A stretch of 64,000 nt of DNA from Cytobacillus gottheilii (GTDB lineage Bacteria; Bacillota; Bacilli; Bacillales; Cytobacillaceae): contig NZ_KV440945.1 in assembly GCF_001636345.1 (NCBI RefSeq), positions 677,340 through 741,339 on the forward strand, written 5' to 3'. The position numbers and the translations under genes were made by a program. Every line of letters starts with the position of its first letter. Positions within the stretch are counted from its first letter, which is position 1. Positions 1 to 8,078 of this stretch are shown here, piece by piece. The notes beneath the pieces were generated by a model. That model did not search any database, was not told the origin of the DNA, and worked only from the letters and a program-made list of their open reading frames with translations.

Positions 1-260
1 TGGAAATGATCGTCATTGCTGCAGTTATTCTCGGTGGTACTCGATTAATGGGCGGTGTGGGCACCCTGACAGGATGCGTATTAGGGACATTGCTCTTAAC
101 GATCGTAACAAATAGTTTAATTCTCGTTGGTGTTCCGATCTATTGGCAAAAATTCATTATTGGAGCCATCATCATCGTCGGTACAGCCATATCTGTGATC
201 CAGATTGCCGAATTAAAAGGGTTCAGAAGAAGTAAGCGGAAAAAGGTGGAGGTGGCCTAA
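1..260 (+). CDS. Sugar ABC transporter permease, C-terminal part (truncated by window edge)
   Basis: The reading frame is open from the first base, so the gene begins outside the window; only about the last 86 residues are present. They contain the conserved VILGGTRLMGGVGTLTG loop and two membrane helices typical of the RbsC/AraH (BPD_transp_2) permeases of sugar ABC importers, followed by a basic cytoplasmic tail (GFRRSKRKK). Its stop TAA directly abuts the ATG of the next permease, whose ribosome binding site lies inside this gene, so the two are translationally coupled. Two tandem RbsC-type permeases suggest a heterodimeric channel as in LsrCD or YtfT/YjfF. The ATPase and binding protein are presumably upstream. 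Confidence 0.85.
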   Translation, partial: EMIVIAAVILGGTRLMGGVGTLTGCVLGTLLLTIVTNSLILVGVPIYWQKFIIGAIIIVGTAISVIQIAELKGFRRSKRKKVEVA

Positions 261-1313
261 ATGAAGACTGCGCTAAAGACAAATGAACCAGCTGCTCCAA
301 AAACCAGACTTTCTTTTATCAAAATGGATGGCAATATCCTGCGTTTATTAATCATCATGCTGACCATCTTCATCATCGCGAGTATCACCAAGCCGAGTAC
401 CTTTTTGTCGGTCGCTAACTTTCTTTCGATGGAAAAGCAGATGGTGGAATATGGACTGATGGCGATTGGCGTAGGAATTGCCATGATTGCAGGCGGAATT
501 GATCTTTCCGTTGTGTATATCGCCAACCTCAGTGCCATTGTTGCAGGTTTGTTTATGCAGAAGTTTGCTGTAGCAGTGTCAGGTCCTGAACAAATCTTCT
601 TTATTGTACTTGGTATTTTACTAGGGTTATTAACAGGAATTGTTTGTGGTCTGTTTAACGGTTTTTTAATTGCAAAATTGCGTATTCCTGCGATGCTGGC
701 AACACTGGGAACGATGCAGCTGTATATGGGAATCGCCATTATTGTGACAGGGGGAAGCATCGTAAGCGGACTGCCGGAGCCATTTGCGATAATCGGCCGT
801 ACAAATGTATTTGGAATCTTCACTATGTCCTTCATCGTTTATATCGTAATTGTTGCCATTGTTGCCTATTACATTGGTAAAACGAAATATGGCTTGAAAT
901 TATATTTGTTAGGCACAAATGAAAAGGCATCTAAATTTGCAGGCATAAAAAATAATCAGATTATCATTAGAGCCTATATGCTGTCGGGCGTTATTGCAGC
1001 ATCTGCTGGATTATTAAGCCTTGCGCGCATTAACTCGGCAAAAGCAGACTTTGGTTCAAGCTTTGTCATGCTGACCATTCTGATCGCTGTATTAGGAGGA
1101 ATTAACCCAGATGGCGGTGCAGGTAAGATATTAGGTATCTTCTTAGCTACTATTACCGTCCAGCTTATGTCATCCTACTTAAATATGTTTCCGGAGATTA
1201 GTAACTTCTATCGCGATATGATTTGGGGAATTGCTCTTATTCTAGTACTGATTGTTAACCATGTATTAAATAAGAAAAGCGAAGCTAAATTAATGCGGCT
1301 GACATCGCAATAG
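261..1313 (+). CDS. Sugar ABC transporter permease (RbsC/AraH family)
   Basis: A 350-residue hydrophobic protein with about nine to ten predicted membrane segments. It carries the family loop VLGGINPDGGAGKILG near residues 275-290 and the helix start YGLMAIGVGIAMIAGGIDLS near 70-90, both typical of ribose/autoinducer-2-type ABC permeases. The start ATG follows GGAGGTGG with good spacing and touches the preceding stop codon. It is the second permease of the importer feeding the catabolic genes downstream. The substrate cannot be read from the sequence; a pentose, ketose or branched sugar is inferred from the operon enzymes. Confidence 0.87.
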   Translation: MKTALKTNEPAAPKTRLSFIKMDGNILRLLIIMLTIFIIASITKPSTFLSVANFLSMEKQMVEYGLMAIGVGIAMIAGGIDLSVVYIANLSAIVAGLFMQKFAVAVSGPEQIFFIVLGILLGLLTGIVCGLFNGFLIAKLRIPAMLATLGTMQLYMGIAIIVTGGSIVSGLPEPFAIIGRTNVFGIFTMSFIVYIVIVAIVAYYIGKTKYGLKLYLLGTNEKASKFAGIKNNQIIIRAYMLSGVIAASAGLLSLARINSAKADFGSSFVMLTILIAVLGGINPDGGAGKILGIFLATITVQLMSSYLNMFPEISNFYRDMIWGIALILVLIVNHVLNKKSEAKLMRLTSQ

Positions 1314-1329
1314 CTGGGGGGATATCCAC

Positions 1330-2268
1330 TTGAAGCAACCTAATATTTTAGTAGTTGGAAGCATGAATATGGATTTAAATTTGTATGGCATTCCGAGGAT
1401 TTCTCAATTTGGAGAGTCCGTAGGCTGTGAAGCTTACAAATATGCAACTGGCGGCAAAGGTGCGAATCAGGCCTATGCGGCCGCCCTGCAGGGAGCGAAT
1501 GTCACGATGGTTGGCAGAGTCGGCAATGATCATAATGGTCATTCCCTTATTACAGAGCTAGAAAGAGTCGGAATTCACACCGGCTATGTTGTAGCAGACA
1601 AGAATGATCAAACAGGTTTAGCGACCATTATGGTTGATGACCTTGGGCGATATTTCTCATATGTATCGCTTGGCGCAAATAACAAACTGAGTCCCGAGGA
1701 CGTTGAAAAAGCACTCAGCGAGATGAGTTTTGACATGGCCCTTATGCAGTTGGAGATGCCGTTAGAAACAGTCTATAGAACGTATGAACTAGCAAGTGAA
1801 CGCAATATTCCTGTATTTTTAGATGCCGGTCCGGCTATGAACATTTCATTGGATCGACTAAAAGGAATTTATATCATTTCACCAAATGAAGCGGAAACAG
1901 AAGCTTTGACAGGCATAGCTGTCGAAAATGAGGCAGATGCAATGGAAGCAGCAAAACAATTATATGAAAGAGCAAATCCTCAGTATGTCATTTTGAAAAT
2001 GGGAAGCCGCGGTGCTTTTTTATATGATGGGAAAACGGCCAGAATGTATCCGGCTTATAAAGTGAACGCCATTGATTCCACAGGTGCAGGCGATACATTC
2101 AATGCTGCATTAGTGAACAAAATCTGTCTGGGAGAAAGTCTTGATGAGGCGATTCAGTATGCGTCCGCGGCAGCCGCTTTTTGTGTAACACGAAAAGGAG
2201 CACAGATCTCGATTCCAACAGCAGAAGAAGTGGAGAAATTTTTACAAAACCAACTCATTACAGATTAA
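1330..2268 (+). CDS. Ribokinase-family (PfkB) carbohydrate kinase
   Basis: A 312-residue PfkB-family kinase. The N-terminal signature GGKGANQAYAAALQG (about residues 42-56) and the C-terminal anion-hole/catalytic motif DSTGAGDTFNAALV (about 250-263, catalytic Asp in GAGD) are intact. The start is TTG at 1330, preceded by GGGGGGA at a suitable distance. It lies 16 bp behind the permease in an operon with isomerases and a ribulokinase. It probably phosphorylates the imported sugar, or an intermediate of it, with ATP. It resembles ribokinase more than fructokinases, but the substrate is not certain, so no symbol is given. Confidence 0.85.
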   Translation: MKQPNILVVGSMNMDLNLYGIPRISQFGESVGCEAYKYATGGKGANQAYAAALQGANVTMVGRVGNDHNGHSLITELERVGIHTGYVVADKNDQTGLATIMVDDLGRYFSYVSLGANNKLSPEDVEKALSEMSFDMALMQLEMPLETVYRTYELASERNIPVFLDAGPAMNISLDRLKGIYIISPNEAETEALTGIAVENEADAMEAAKQLYERANPQYVILKMGSRGAFLYDGKTARMYPAYKVNAIDSTGAGDTFNAALVNKICLGESLDEAIQYASAAAAFCVTRKGAQISIPTAEEVEKFLQNQLITD

Positions 2269-2287
2269 TAGAATGGGAGGAAACCAA

Positions 2288-2959
2288 ATGGTGGGCAAAA
2301 TAGCACCTTCACTCATGTGTGTGGATCTTTTGAATGTTGAAAGAGATATAAAACTGCTTGAAGAAGCAGGGGTCGATTATTTACACGTTGATATTATGGA
2401 TAACCACTTTGTGCCGAATATTACACTGAGCTTCGATTTTATCAAGTCGATAAAAAGGATTACAGACATTCCTCTGGATGTTCATCTGATGATTAATCAG
2501 CCAGAAGAAAGTCTTCAATATTTGGATATGCTGACAGCCGGGGATATTGTATGTATTCATTACGAATCTACTATCCACATTCATCGTGCGATTGGAATGA
2601 TCAAAGATTTAGGCGTGAAAGTAGGCTTAGCGCTGAATCCGGGCACACCTATTGGTGTTATTGAGAACTTGCTTCCTGATCTGGATATGGTGTTAATCAT
2701 GACCGTTAACCCAGGGTTTGCTGGCCAGAAGCTAATTCCAAGCATGCTAGATAAAATTGAAAAATTGAGAGCACTTTTGAACGAAAAGGGTTACTCGGAA
2801 ATTGAAATAGAGGTTGATGGCAATGTGAGCTTTGATCATGCCAAGCTCATGTATGAAAAAGGTGCAGATATTTATGTAGGCGGCTCATCAAGCGTGTTTA
2901 GTAAAGAGAACTCGATTGTGGAGAATTGTAAGAGGTTTCGGGAGATCATAAGATCTTAA
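2288..2959 (+). CDS. Ribulose-phosphate 3-epimerase family protein (allulose-6-phosphate epimerase-like), copy 1
   Basis: A (beta/alpha)8-barrel epimerase of about 223 residues. The metal ligands of the family are visible: HVDIMDNHFVPN (His, Asp), DVHLM (His) and EVDGN (Asp), plus the phosphate loop VGGSSSVF. The start is ATG 2288 rather than the in-frame ATG at 2273, because the latter lies inside the ribosome binding site GGGAGG that serves 2288. The LMCVDLL start resembles AlsE (D-allulose-6-phosphate 3-epimerase) more than housekeeping Rpe. Position 2 of the usual DG pair is Asn (DNHF), a small departure. A second, more AlsE-like paralogue lies in the same operon at 4255. Confidence 0.82.
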   Translation: MVGKIAPSLMCVDLLNVERDIKLLEEAGVDYLHVDIMDNHFVPNITLSFDFIKSIKRITDIPLDVHLMINQPEESLQYLDMLTAGDIVCIHYESTIHIHRAIGMIKDLGVKVGLALNPGTPIGVIENLLPDLDMVLIMTVNPGFAGQKLIPSMLDKIEKLRALLNEKGYSEIEIEVDGNVSFDHAKLMYEKGADIYVGGSSSVFSKENSIVENCKRFREIIRS

Positions 2960-3015
2960 TTTTAATTAGGGAAATGCATTTTTTAAAAAGTATAGTGAAA
3001 CAAAGGAGGTAAGTT

Positions 3016-3642
3016 ATGAAGCTGCAGCTGGCATTAGATACATGTAATACAGAAGAGGCATTGCAAATAGTAAGGGAAGTGGAAAGCTTCATAGACATCG
3101 TTGAAATCGGTACACCAATGATTATGCACTACGGAATGGAGCCGGTTCAAAAAGTGTCAGAGCAATACCCTGACAAGAGGATTATTGCTGATCTAAAAAT
3201 TATGGATGCCGGGGAGTTTGAAGCGGATATTGCTTTTAATGCGGGAGCATCCATTGTATCTGTAATGGGCATTACCCATAATGAAACGATTCAAGGTGCG
3301 GTCAGATCTGCCAGAAAAGCGAATGGAAAAGTGTTAGCCGATATGATGTGTGTGGTCAATTTAGAAGAGCGGGCAAAAGAATTGGTCGAACTTGGTGTTG
3401 ATTATATTTGTGTCCATACGGCACATGATGTTCAAGGTACACAAAGCCCGTTCGCTTCGTTGGCTAAGGTTCAAGACAGTGTGGGTTCGGAGCGATGTGC
3501 CATTGCCGGCGGACTTAATAAGGAATCTGTTCATAGGGTGCTGGAATACAGCCCCGAAATTATCATTGTCGGAAATGGTATAACAGGTCAGGAAAATAAA
3601 TCACAAGCAGCAAAACAAATCAAAGATTTATTACGGGGATAA
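3016..3642 (+). CDS. hxlA: 3-hexulose-6-phosphate synthase family
   Basis: A 208-residue barrel of the orotidine-5'-phosphate decarboxylase superfamily. The HPS signature ADLKIMDAGEFEA (about residues 58-70) and the phosphate-binding end IIVGNGITG are present. HPS condenses formaldehyde with ribulose-5-phosphate to 3-hexulose-6-phosphate, reversibly. A strong ribosome binding site AAAGGAGGT precedes ATG 3016. The gene is immediately followed by its usual partner, a 6-phospho-3-hexuloisomerase. Related 3-keto-gulonate-6-P decarboxylases share the fold, but the partner gene favours HPS. Whether it works in formaldehyde fixation or in the reverse, sugar-cleaving direction cannot be told from sequence. 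Confidence 0.83.
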   Translation: MKLQLALDTCNTEEALQIVREVESFIDIVEIGTPMIMHYGMEPVQKVSEQYPDKRIIADLKIMDAGEFEADIAFNAGASIVSVMGITHNETIQGAVRSARKANGKVLADMMCVVNLEERAKELVELGVDYICVHTAHDVQGTQSPFASLAKVQDSVGSERCAIAGGLNKESVHRVLEYSPEIIIVGNGITGQENKSQAAKQIKDLLRG

Positions 3643-3656
3643 AGGAGGGGATATTT

Positions 3657-4223
3657 ATGAATCACTCTGTTTACTACGATAAGTGTAATATTGTGCTGGG
3701 CGAATGTACAAAAGCTTTACAGGCGGTTGACCCCGTTATTGTCTCGGATTATATCGAACTATTGAAAAACGCGGAAAAAGTATTTTTTGTCGGAGTAGGT
3801 CGCGTCCTTCTTTCCTTAAAGGCCATCTGTAAACGATATGCACATCTCGGCATTCATGCTGTGGTGGTCGGTGATATTACAGAGCCCGCCATGACAGATA
3901 AAGATGTTTTGATTGTTGGATCAGGGAGCGGCAACACCTTATTTCCTGTAGCCATTGCGAAAAAAGCCAAACAAATCGGGGCGACCGTTATCCATATCGG
4001 AAGCAACCCGGAAAGTAGCATGACGGAATGTACAGAATTATTTGTCCGAATCCCTGTTGCCAGCAAGTTGAAAAGAGCGGACGAAATTCAGTCTCTTCAA
4101 CCGATGACATCCTTATTTGAACAAACCTTATTGCTGTTTGGAGATATAACAGCCATGATGCTGCTCGAAGAAGGAAACAGTGAAATCGAAGACTTATGGC
4201 AATATCATGCCAATTTAGAATAG
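3657..4223 (+). CDS. hxlB: 6-phospho-3-hexuloisomerase (SIS domain)
   Basis: A 188-residue single-SIS protein with the PHI pattern: FFVGVGRVLLSLKA phosphate-loop region near residue 40, GSGSGNT near 85, the QPMTSLFEQ segment and the characteristic C-terminal HANLE. PHI interconverts 3-hexulose-6-phosphate and fructose-6-phosphate. It sits 14 bp behind hxlA with its own AAAGGAGGGG site, the classic order of ribulose-monophosphate-pathway genes. Placed in a sugar operon it would link pentulose-5-P or hexulose-6-P chemistry to fructose-6-P. The assignment is based on motif similarity and gene pairing. Confidence 0.85.
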   Translation: MNHSVYYDKCNIVLGECTKALQAVDPVIVSDYIELLKNAEKVFFVGVGRVLLSLKAICKRYAHLGIHAVVVGDITEPAMTDKDVLIVGSGSGNTLFPVAIAKKAKQIGATVIHIGSNPESSMTECTELFVRIPVASKLKRADEIQSLQPMTSLFEQTLLLFGDITAMMLLEEGNSEIEDLWQYHANLE

Positions 4224-4254
4224 AACTATGAGTGCTTTTGAAAAGAGGGATATG

Positions 4255-4932
4255 ATGCAGCCAGCGTTCTCCGCATCTCTTATGTGTATGGATTTTTTAC
4301 AGGTGGAAAATCAGTTAAAGGTATTAAACAATGCTGTGGATTATTACCATATCGATATTATTGATGGCCACTACAGCAAGAATCTCTCTCTTTCACCTGA
4401 TCTCATGAAGGCTTTCAGAAAAGTAGTGACAAAACCGATGGATGTACATTTAGCAACAACAAATCCTGAAGATTGGATTGAGGTTTGTGCAAATGCCGGG
4501 GCAGCCTATATTTCTCCGCAGGCGGAAACCATTAATCATCATGCTTTCCGGATCCTGAATATGATTCAGCAGGCTGGCTGTAAGATCGGCATTGTTCTTA
4601 ACCCGGCAACCCCACTTCAGTATATCGAATCCTATTTAGGAAGAGTCGACTTATTAACCATTATGACGGTGGATCCCGGTTTTCCCGGACAGCCATTCAT
4701 TCATGAGATGATCGGAAAAATAAAAGAAGCAGCAAAATTAAGAGAAGAAAAAGGCTATAAATACAAGATACAAGTAGATGGAGCAGTAAACAAAAGCACC
4801 TTTAAAGAGTTAAACAGAGCGGGTGCCGATGTATATGTTCTCGGATCCTCCGGGTTATTCAATTTGGACGAAAATATTGAACTAGCCTGTGAAAAAATGC
4901 ACCAAAACTTTGCTGAAGCAACTCAGCGATAG
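4255..4932 (+). CDS. Ribulose-phosphate 3-epimerase family (AlsE-like), copy 2
   Basis: An epimerase barrel of about 225 residues. It opens with SASLMCMDF and carries HIDIIDGHYSKNLSLS, DVHLATTNPEDW, TVDPGFPGQPFIHEM and QVDGAVN, matching D-allulose-6-phosphate 3-epimerase (AlsE) closely. The metal-binding His/Asp residues are kept. ATG 4255 is chosen over the in-frame ATG at 4228 because AAAAGAGGGA at 4241-4250 is correctly spaced only for 4255. It is clearly diverged from the copy at 2288 (HYSKN versus HFVPN; HLA versus HLM), which suggests the two act on different phospho-ketoses. Confidence 0.83.
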   Translation: MQPAFSASLMCMDFLQVENQLKVLNNAVDYYHIDIIDGHYSKNLSLSPDLMKAFRKVVTKPMDVHLATTNPEDWIEVCANAGAAYISPQAETINHHAFRILNMIQQAGCKIGIVLNPATPLQYIESYLGRVDLLTIMTVDPGFPGQPFIHEMIGKIKEAAKLREEKGYKYKIQVDGAVNKSTFKELNRAGADVYVLGSSGLFNLDENIELACEKMHQNFAEATQR

Positions 4933-4949
4933 AAATGGGGGTATTTCCA

Positions 4950-5636
4950 ATGGAATTGATGTTTGATACAGCCAATCTAGATAACATCCGCTATTTTAAC
5001 GGAATCTTTCCCTATGTTGGAATTACTTCTAATCCCAGCATTCTGAAAAAGGAAGGCAAACGTGACCTGGTTCAACATTTTAAGGAGATTCAGAGCATTA
5101 TTGGCGAGGAACGCTCTCTGCATATTCAATTAACAGCAAGGACGTCCGAAAAAATGATCGAGGAAGCCAATAAAATAACGGAAAAACTGAACAAAGAAGT
5201 TTATATTAAAATTCCAATCAATGAAGAGGGATTAAAAGCGATTAAACAGTTAAAACAAGATCAGTTTAAAATAACAGCAACTGCGATCTATACTATGGCA
5301 CAAGGGGACTACGCGATCATGGCGGGCGCAGACTATCTTGCACCGTATTACAATCGAATGGAAAATACAAATATAAATGCTGAAAATGTAATTAGCCATT
5401 TTGCTGACAGAATCGAAAAGGGCGGCTATCAGACGAAGATATTGGCGGCCAGTTTTAAAAATATCGGGCAAGTTATGAAAGCGTTTAACTGTGGAGCGCA
5501 TTGTGCAACTGTTGACCCTATGCTTCTCGGAGATTCTCTTAAACTACCATTTATTGAAACAGCAGTAAGTGACTTCAAAAAGGACTGGGAAGCAGTTTAC
5601 GGACAGGGAAATACTTTTCTGAATTTGCTGGACTAG
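4950..5636 (+). CDS. Transaldolase / fructose-6-phosphate aldolase-like protein
   Basis: A 228-residue class I aldolase of the small transaldolase (FSA/TalC) family. Visible family features are the MFDTANL opening with its Asp, GITSNPSIL, the Schiff-base lysine in EVYIKIPI, ITATAIY and AAPYYNR-like loop APYYNRMEN. Start ATG 4950 follows GGGGG; the upstream in-frame ATG 4935 overlaps that site. Tyr rather than Phe in the YYNR loop and Gln in IQLTA are as in fructose-6-phosphate aldolase, so cleavage to glyceraldehyde-3-P plus dihydroxyacetone is possible. Transaldolase activity is the alternative. It lies within the catabolic operon. Confidence 0.8.
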   Translation: MELMFDTANLDNIRYFNGIFPYVGITSNPSILKKEGKRDLVQHFKEIQSIIGEERSLHIQLTARTSEKMIEEANKITEKLNKEVYIKIPINEEGLKAIKQLKQDQFKITATAIYTMAQGDYAIMAGADYLAPYYNRMENTNINAENVISHFADRIEKGGYQTKILAASFKNIGQVMKAFNCGAHCATVDPMLLGDSLKLPFIETAVSDFKKDWEAVYGQGNTFLNLLD

Positions 5637-5653
5637 AGAGGAGTGTGTTTAGG

Positions 5654-6259
5654 TTGTTTGCTAATGTGATAGATTCAGTTAATGATACGTTAACAAAAGA
5701 AGCCGAAGCGATTCTTGAAGTGAAAAATACATTTGATCATAAACAGGTTGAAACGGTTTTTGAACTGATCAAGAATTGCCAAGGGAAAATCATTACAACA
5801 GGCTGCGGGACCTCAGGGGCAGCTGCGAAAAAAATTGCACATACACTTAGCTGTGTAGAGTGCCCATCATTATTTTTAACACCATCAGATGCCGTACATG
5901 GTGCACTTGGTGTTGTCCAAAAAGAGGACATTGTTATTGCCTTTTCTAAAGGCGGCGCAACCCATGAGATCAACAATCTGATTCCAGGATGCCTAACAAA
6001 AGGTGCGACGATAATTGCTGTAACGGAAGTGGAAGACTCGTACATTGCCCGGCAATCTCACTACCTATTAAAAGTAAAGGTCTCAAAGGAACCGGATGAT
6101 TTTAACATGCTGGCCACTTCAAGTACGATTGCAACTATTGCCCTTTTTGACGCAATCGCTATTGCAATGACACGGTTTAGAGGCTTTACGAAAGAGCAGT
6201 TTGCAGTCATCCATCCTGGCGGAAAAGTGGGAGAAGCTCTCACCCAGAAGGGGGAATAA
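5654..6259 (+). CDS. SIS-domain sugar-phosphate isomerase (arabinose-5-phosphate isomerase-like)
   Basis: A single SIS domain of about 201 residues without the CBS pair usually fused in KdsD/Gut[29 protein letters not shown] and [11 protein letters not shown] follow the arabinose-5-phosphate isomerase pattern. TTG 5654 is preferred because GAGAGGAG at 5636-5643 is correctly spaced for it and not for GTG 5645. It is the second SIS protein of the operon, and is distinct from the PHI at 3657. It probably interconverts an aldose- and a ketose-phosphate of the imported sugar. Substrate unknown. Confidence 0.75.
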   Translation: MFANVIDSVNDTLTKEAEAILEVKNTFDHKQVETVFELIKNCQGKIITTGCGTSGAAAKKIAHTLSCVECPSLFLTPSDAVHGALGVVQKEDIVIAFSKGGATHEINNLIPGCLTKGATIIAVTEVEDSYIARQSHYLLKVKVSKEPDDFNMLATSSTIATIALFDAIAIAMTRFRGFTKEQFAVIHPGGKVGEALTQKGE

Positions 6260-6261
6260 GG

Positions 6262-7938
6262 ATGTCAAAGTATACAATTGGACTGGATTTCGGCACCCTT
6301 TCAGGACGTGCTGTTTTAGTAGATGTAGTAACAGGTGAAGAATTAGCGTCAGTTTCACATGACTATGCGCATGGAGTGATCGACCGAGAACTTCCGAGCG
6401 GGAAAAAATTGCCGTTAGATTGGGCCCTTCAGCATCCGCAGGATTATTTAGAGGTCCTGTCAACCGTTATTCCAGCAGTTCTGAAGCAATCTGGCGTTTC
6501 AGCGGTGGATGTTATCGGCGTTGGTTTAGACTTTACTGCTTGTTCTGTTTTACCAATTAAAGCAGATGGCACTCCGTTATGTTTTATGGATAAATATAAA
6601 GATGAGCCACATGCTTATTTAAAGCTATGGAAGCATCATGCCGCACAGGATAAAGCAAATAAATTAAATGAAATGGCTGAACAAAGAGGAGAAAAATGGC
6701 TCAGCCGCTATGGCGGAAAGATATCCTCTGAGTGGATTTTCCCGAAGATTTGGCAGGTATTAGATGAAGCGCCGCATATTTATGACGAAGCTGATTACTT
6801 CATTGAAGCGTCTGACTGGACGGTGTGGCAGCTAACTGGTGTTCATACGAGAAATGCCTGTACTGCCGGATTTAAGGCAATTTGGCATAAACAAGACGGA
6901 TATCCGGATCAGGAATTTTTTAAATCGTTAGATCCTCGTTTGGAAAATGTAGTAGAAGATAAACTGAGCACGGATATTACGCCAATTGGACAAAAAGCAG
7001 GAGAAATAACGAAAAAAGCGGCAGAATTAACGGGCTTAAAAGAAGGAACTGCTGTTGCAATCGCGCATGCTGATGCCCATGTGTGCTTTCCAGCGGTGAA
7101 AATTGATGGTCCCGGAAAAATGCTCGATATCATTGGAACATCCAGCTGTCATTTAATTTTAAGTGAAGAAGAACACCAAGTGCCAGGCATTTGCGGTGTT
7201 GTAGAGGATGGAATTGTTCCTGGCTTCTTCAGTTATGAAGCAGGGCAAAATTGTGTCGGTGATATTTTCGGATGGTTTATAGACCACTGTGTTCCTGCAG
7301 AGTACCATGAACAAGCGAAGAATGAAGGAGTTAGTATCCATGAGTTCTTAACCAAGAAGGCTGAAAAGCTGAGAGCGGGTGAAAATGGGCTAATCGCTCT
7401 TGACTGGTGGAATGGCAACCGTTCGACACTTGTTGATGTTGATTTAACAGGCATGATTGTTGGTCTGACTCTTCAAACAAGACCAGAGGATATCTACCGT
7501 GCGCTTATTGAAGGCACCGCCTATGGAACAAGAAAAATCATTGAAACATTTAGAAACAATGGCGTTCCTGTTAATGAATTTTTTGCTTCAGGAGGAATTG
7601 CACAGAAAAATCCGCTTGTTATGCAAGTATACGCTGATGTCATTAATATGCCAGTTAAAGTGGGAGGCGGCTCACAGGGACCCGCTCTAGCAAGCGCGAT
7701 TTTTGGCGCGGTAGCTGCCGGATCAGAACGCGGGGGATATGACGATGTTTTCGAAGCCGGCCAGGCAATGGGCAAACTAAATGACAAAGTATACTATCCT
7801 ATCCCAGAAAACACAAAAGTCTATGACAGCTTATACAGGGAATATGAAACTCTCTATCATTATTTTGGAGTTGAGTTTAAGGGGATTATGAAGAGATTGA
7901 AGGGACTGCGTTCCAATGAAGCTGCAGGGGTTGTTTAA
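6262..7938 (+). CDS. araB: Ribulokinase (FGGY family, AraB type)
   Basis: A 558-residue FGGY kinase, the usual length of ribulokinase. It has the N-terminal phosphate loop [15 protein letters not shown] (residues 7-21), the AraB-specific substrate region [15 protein letters not shown]-like segment [11 protein letters not shown] and the C-terminal [17 protein letters not shown] and [16 protein letters not shown]. AraB phosphorylates L- or D-ribulose to ribulose-5-phosphate. It is the last gene, 2 bp after the SIS isomerase, and is followed by a strong terminator. There is no araA or araD in the visible part, so this is not a standard arabinose operon. The symbol refers to family, not proven substrate. 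Confidence 0.85.
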   Translation: MSKYTIGLDFGTLSGRAVLVDVVTGEELASVSHDYAHGVIDRELPSGKKLPLDWALQHPQDYLEVLSTVIPAVLKQSGVSAVDVIGVGLDFTACSVLPIKADGTPLCFMDKYKDEPHAYLKLWKHHAAQDKANKLNEMAEQRGEKWLSRYGGKISSEWIFPKIWQVLDEAPHIYDEADYFIEASDWTVWQLTGVHTRNACTAGFKAIWHKQDGYPDQEFFKSLDPRLENVVEDKLSTDITPIGQKAGEITKKAAELTGLKEGTAVAIAHADAHVCFPAVKIDGPGKMLDIIGTSSCHLILSEEEHQVPGICGVVEDGIVPGFFSYEAGQNCVGDIFGWFIDHCVPAEYHEQAKNEGVSIHEFLTKKAEKLRAGENGLIALDWWNGNRSTLVDVDLTGMIVGLTLQTRPEDIYRALIEGTAYGTRKIIETFRNNGVPVNEFFASGGIAQKNPLVMQVYADVINMPVKVGGGSQGPALASAIFGAVAAGSERGGYDDVFEAGQAMGKLNDKVYYPIPENTKVYDSLYREYETLYHYFGVEFKGIMKRLKGLRSNEAAGVV

Positions 7939-7976
7939 ACCTTTGATATTGCCATAAATAAGAAAAAACTAGCATT

Positions 7977-8010
7977 AACAGCACAAACCAAACAGTGGTT
8001 TGTGCTGTTT
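7977..8010 (+). terminator. Rho-independent terminator of the sugar operon
   Basis: Perfect arms AACAGCACAAACCA and TGGTTTGTGCTGTT around the loop AACAG, ending in a short T run, 38 bp after the ribulokinase stop. Confidence 0.85.
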
Positions 8011-8040
8011 CTATATAGTAGATACAGATTCATCGACAAA

Positions 8041-8078
8041 TTTCGGGGCGTTTCGGGGCGTCACTGTGACGCCCCGGA
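8041..8078 (-). repeat. REP-like palindrome R1 (overlaps stop of GGDEF-EAL gene)
   Basis: Palindromic core GGCGTCACTGTGACGCC with GGGG/CCCC extensions at 8054-8076. Read on the minus strand, a CCCCGAAA segment is duplicated once and leads to a TTTGTCGA tail (8033-8041). The TGA stop of the minus-strand GGDEF-EAL gene (8061-8063) is part of the core. Confidence 0.85.

Noticed and set aside
257..835. Long minus-strand frame opposite the second permease gene
   Set aside because: Shadow of the permease coding frame; no start signal and no family features.
3392..3583. 63-codon frame inside hxlA
   Set aside because: Out-of-frame shadow of a gene with clear family motifs.
6262..7938. Standard L-arabinose operon based on araB
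   Set aside because: No araA or araD in the visible part and the neighbours are HPS/PHI, epimerases and an aldolase.
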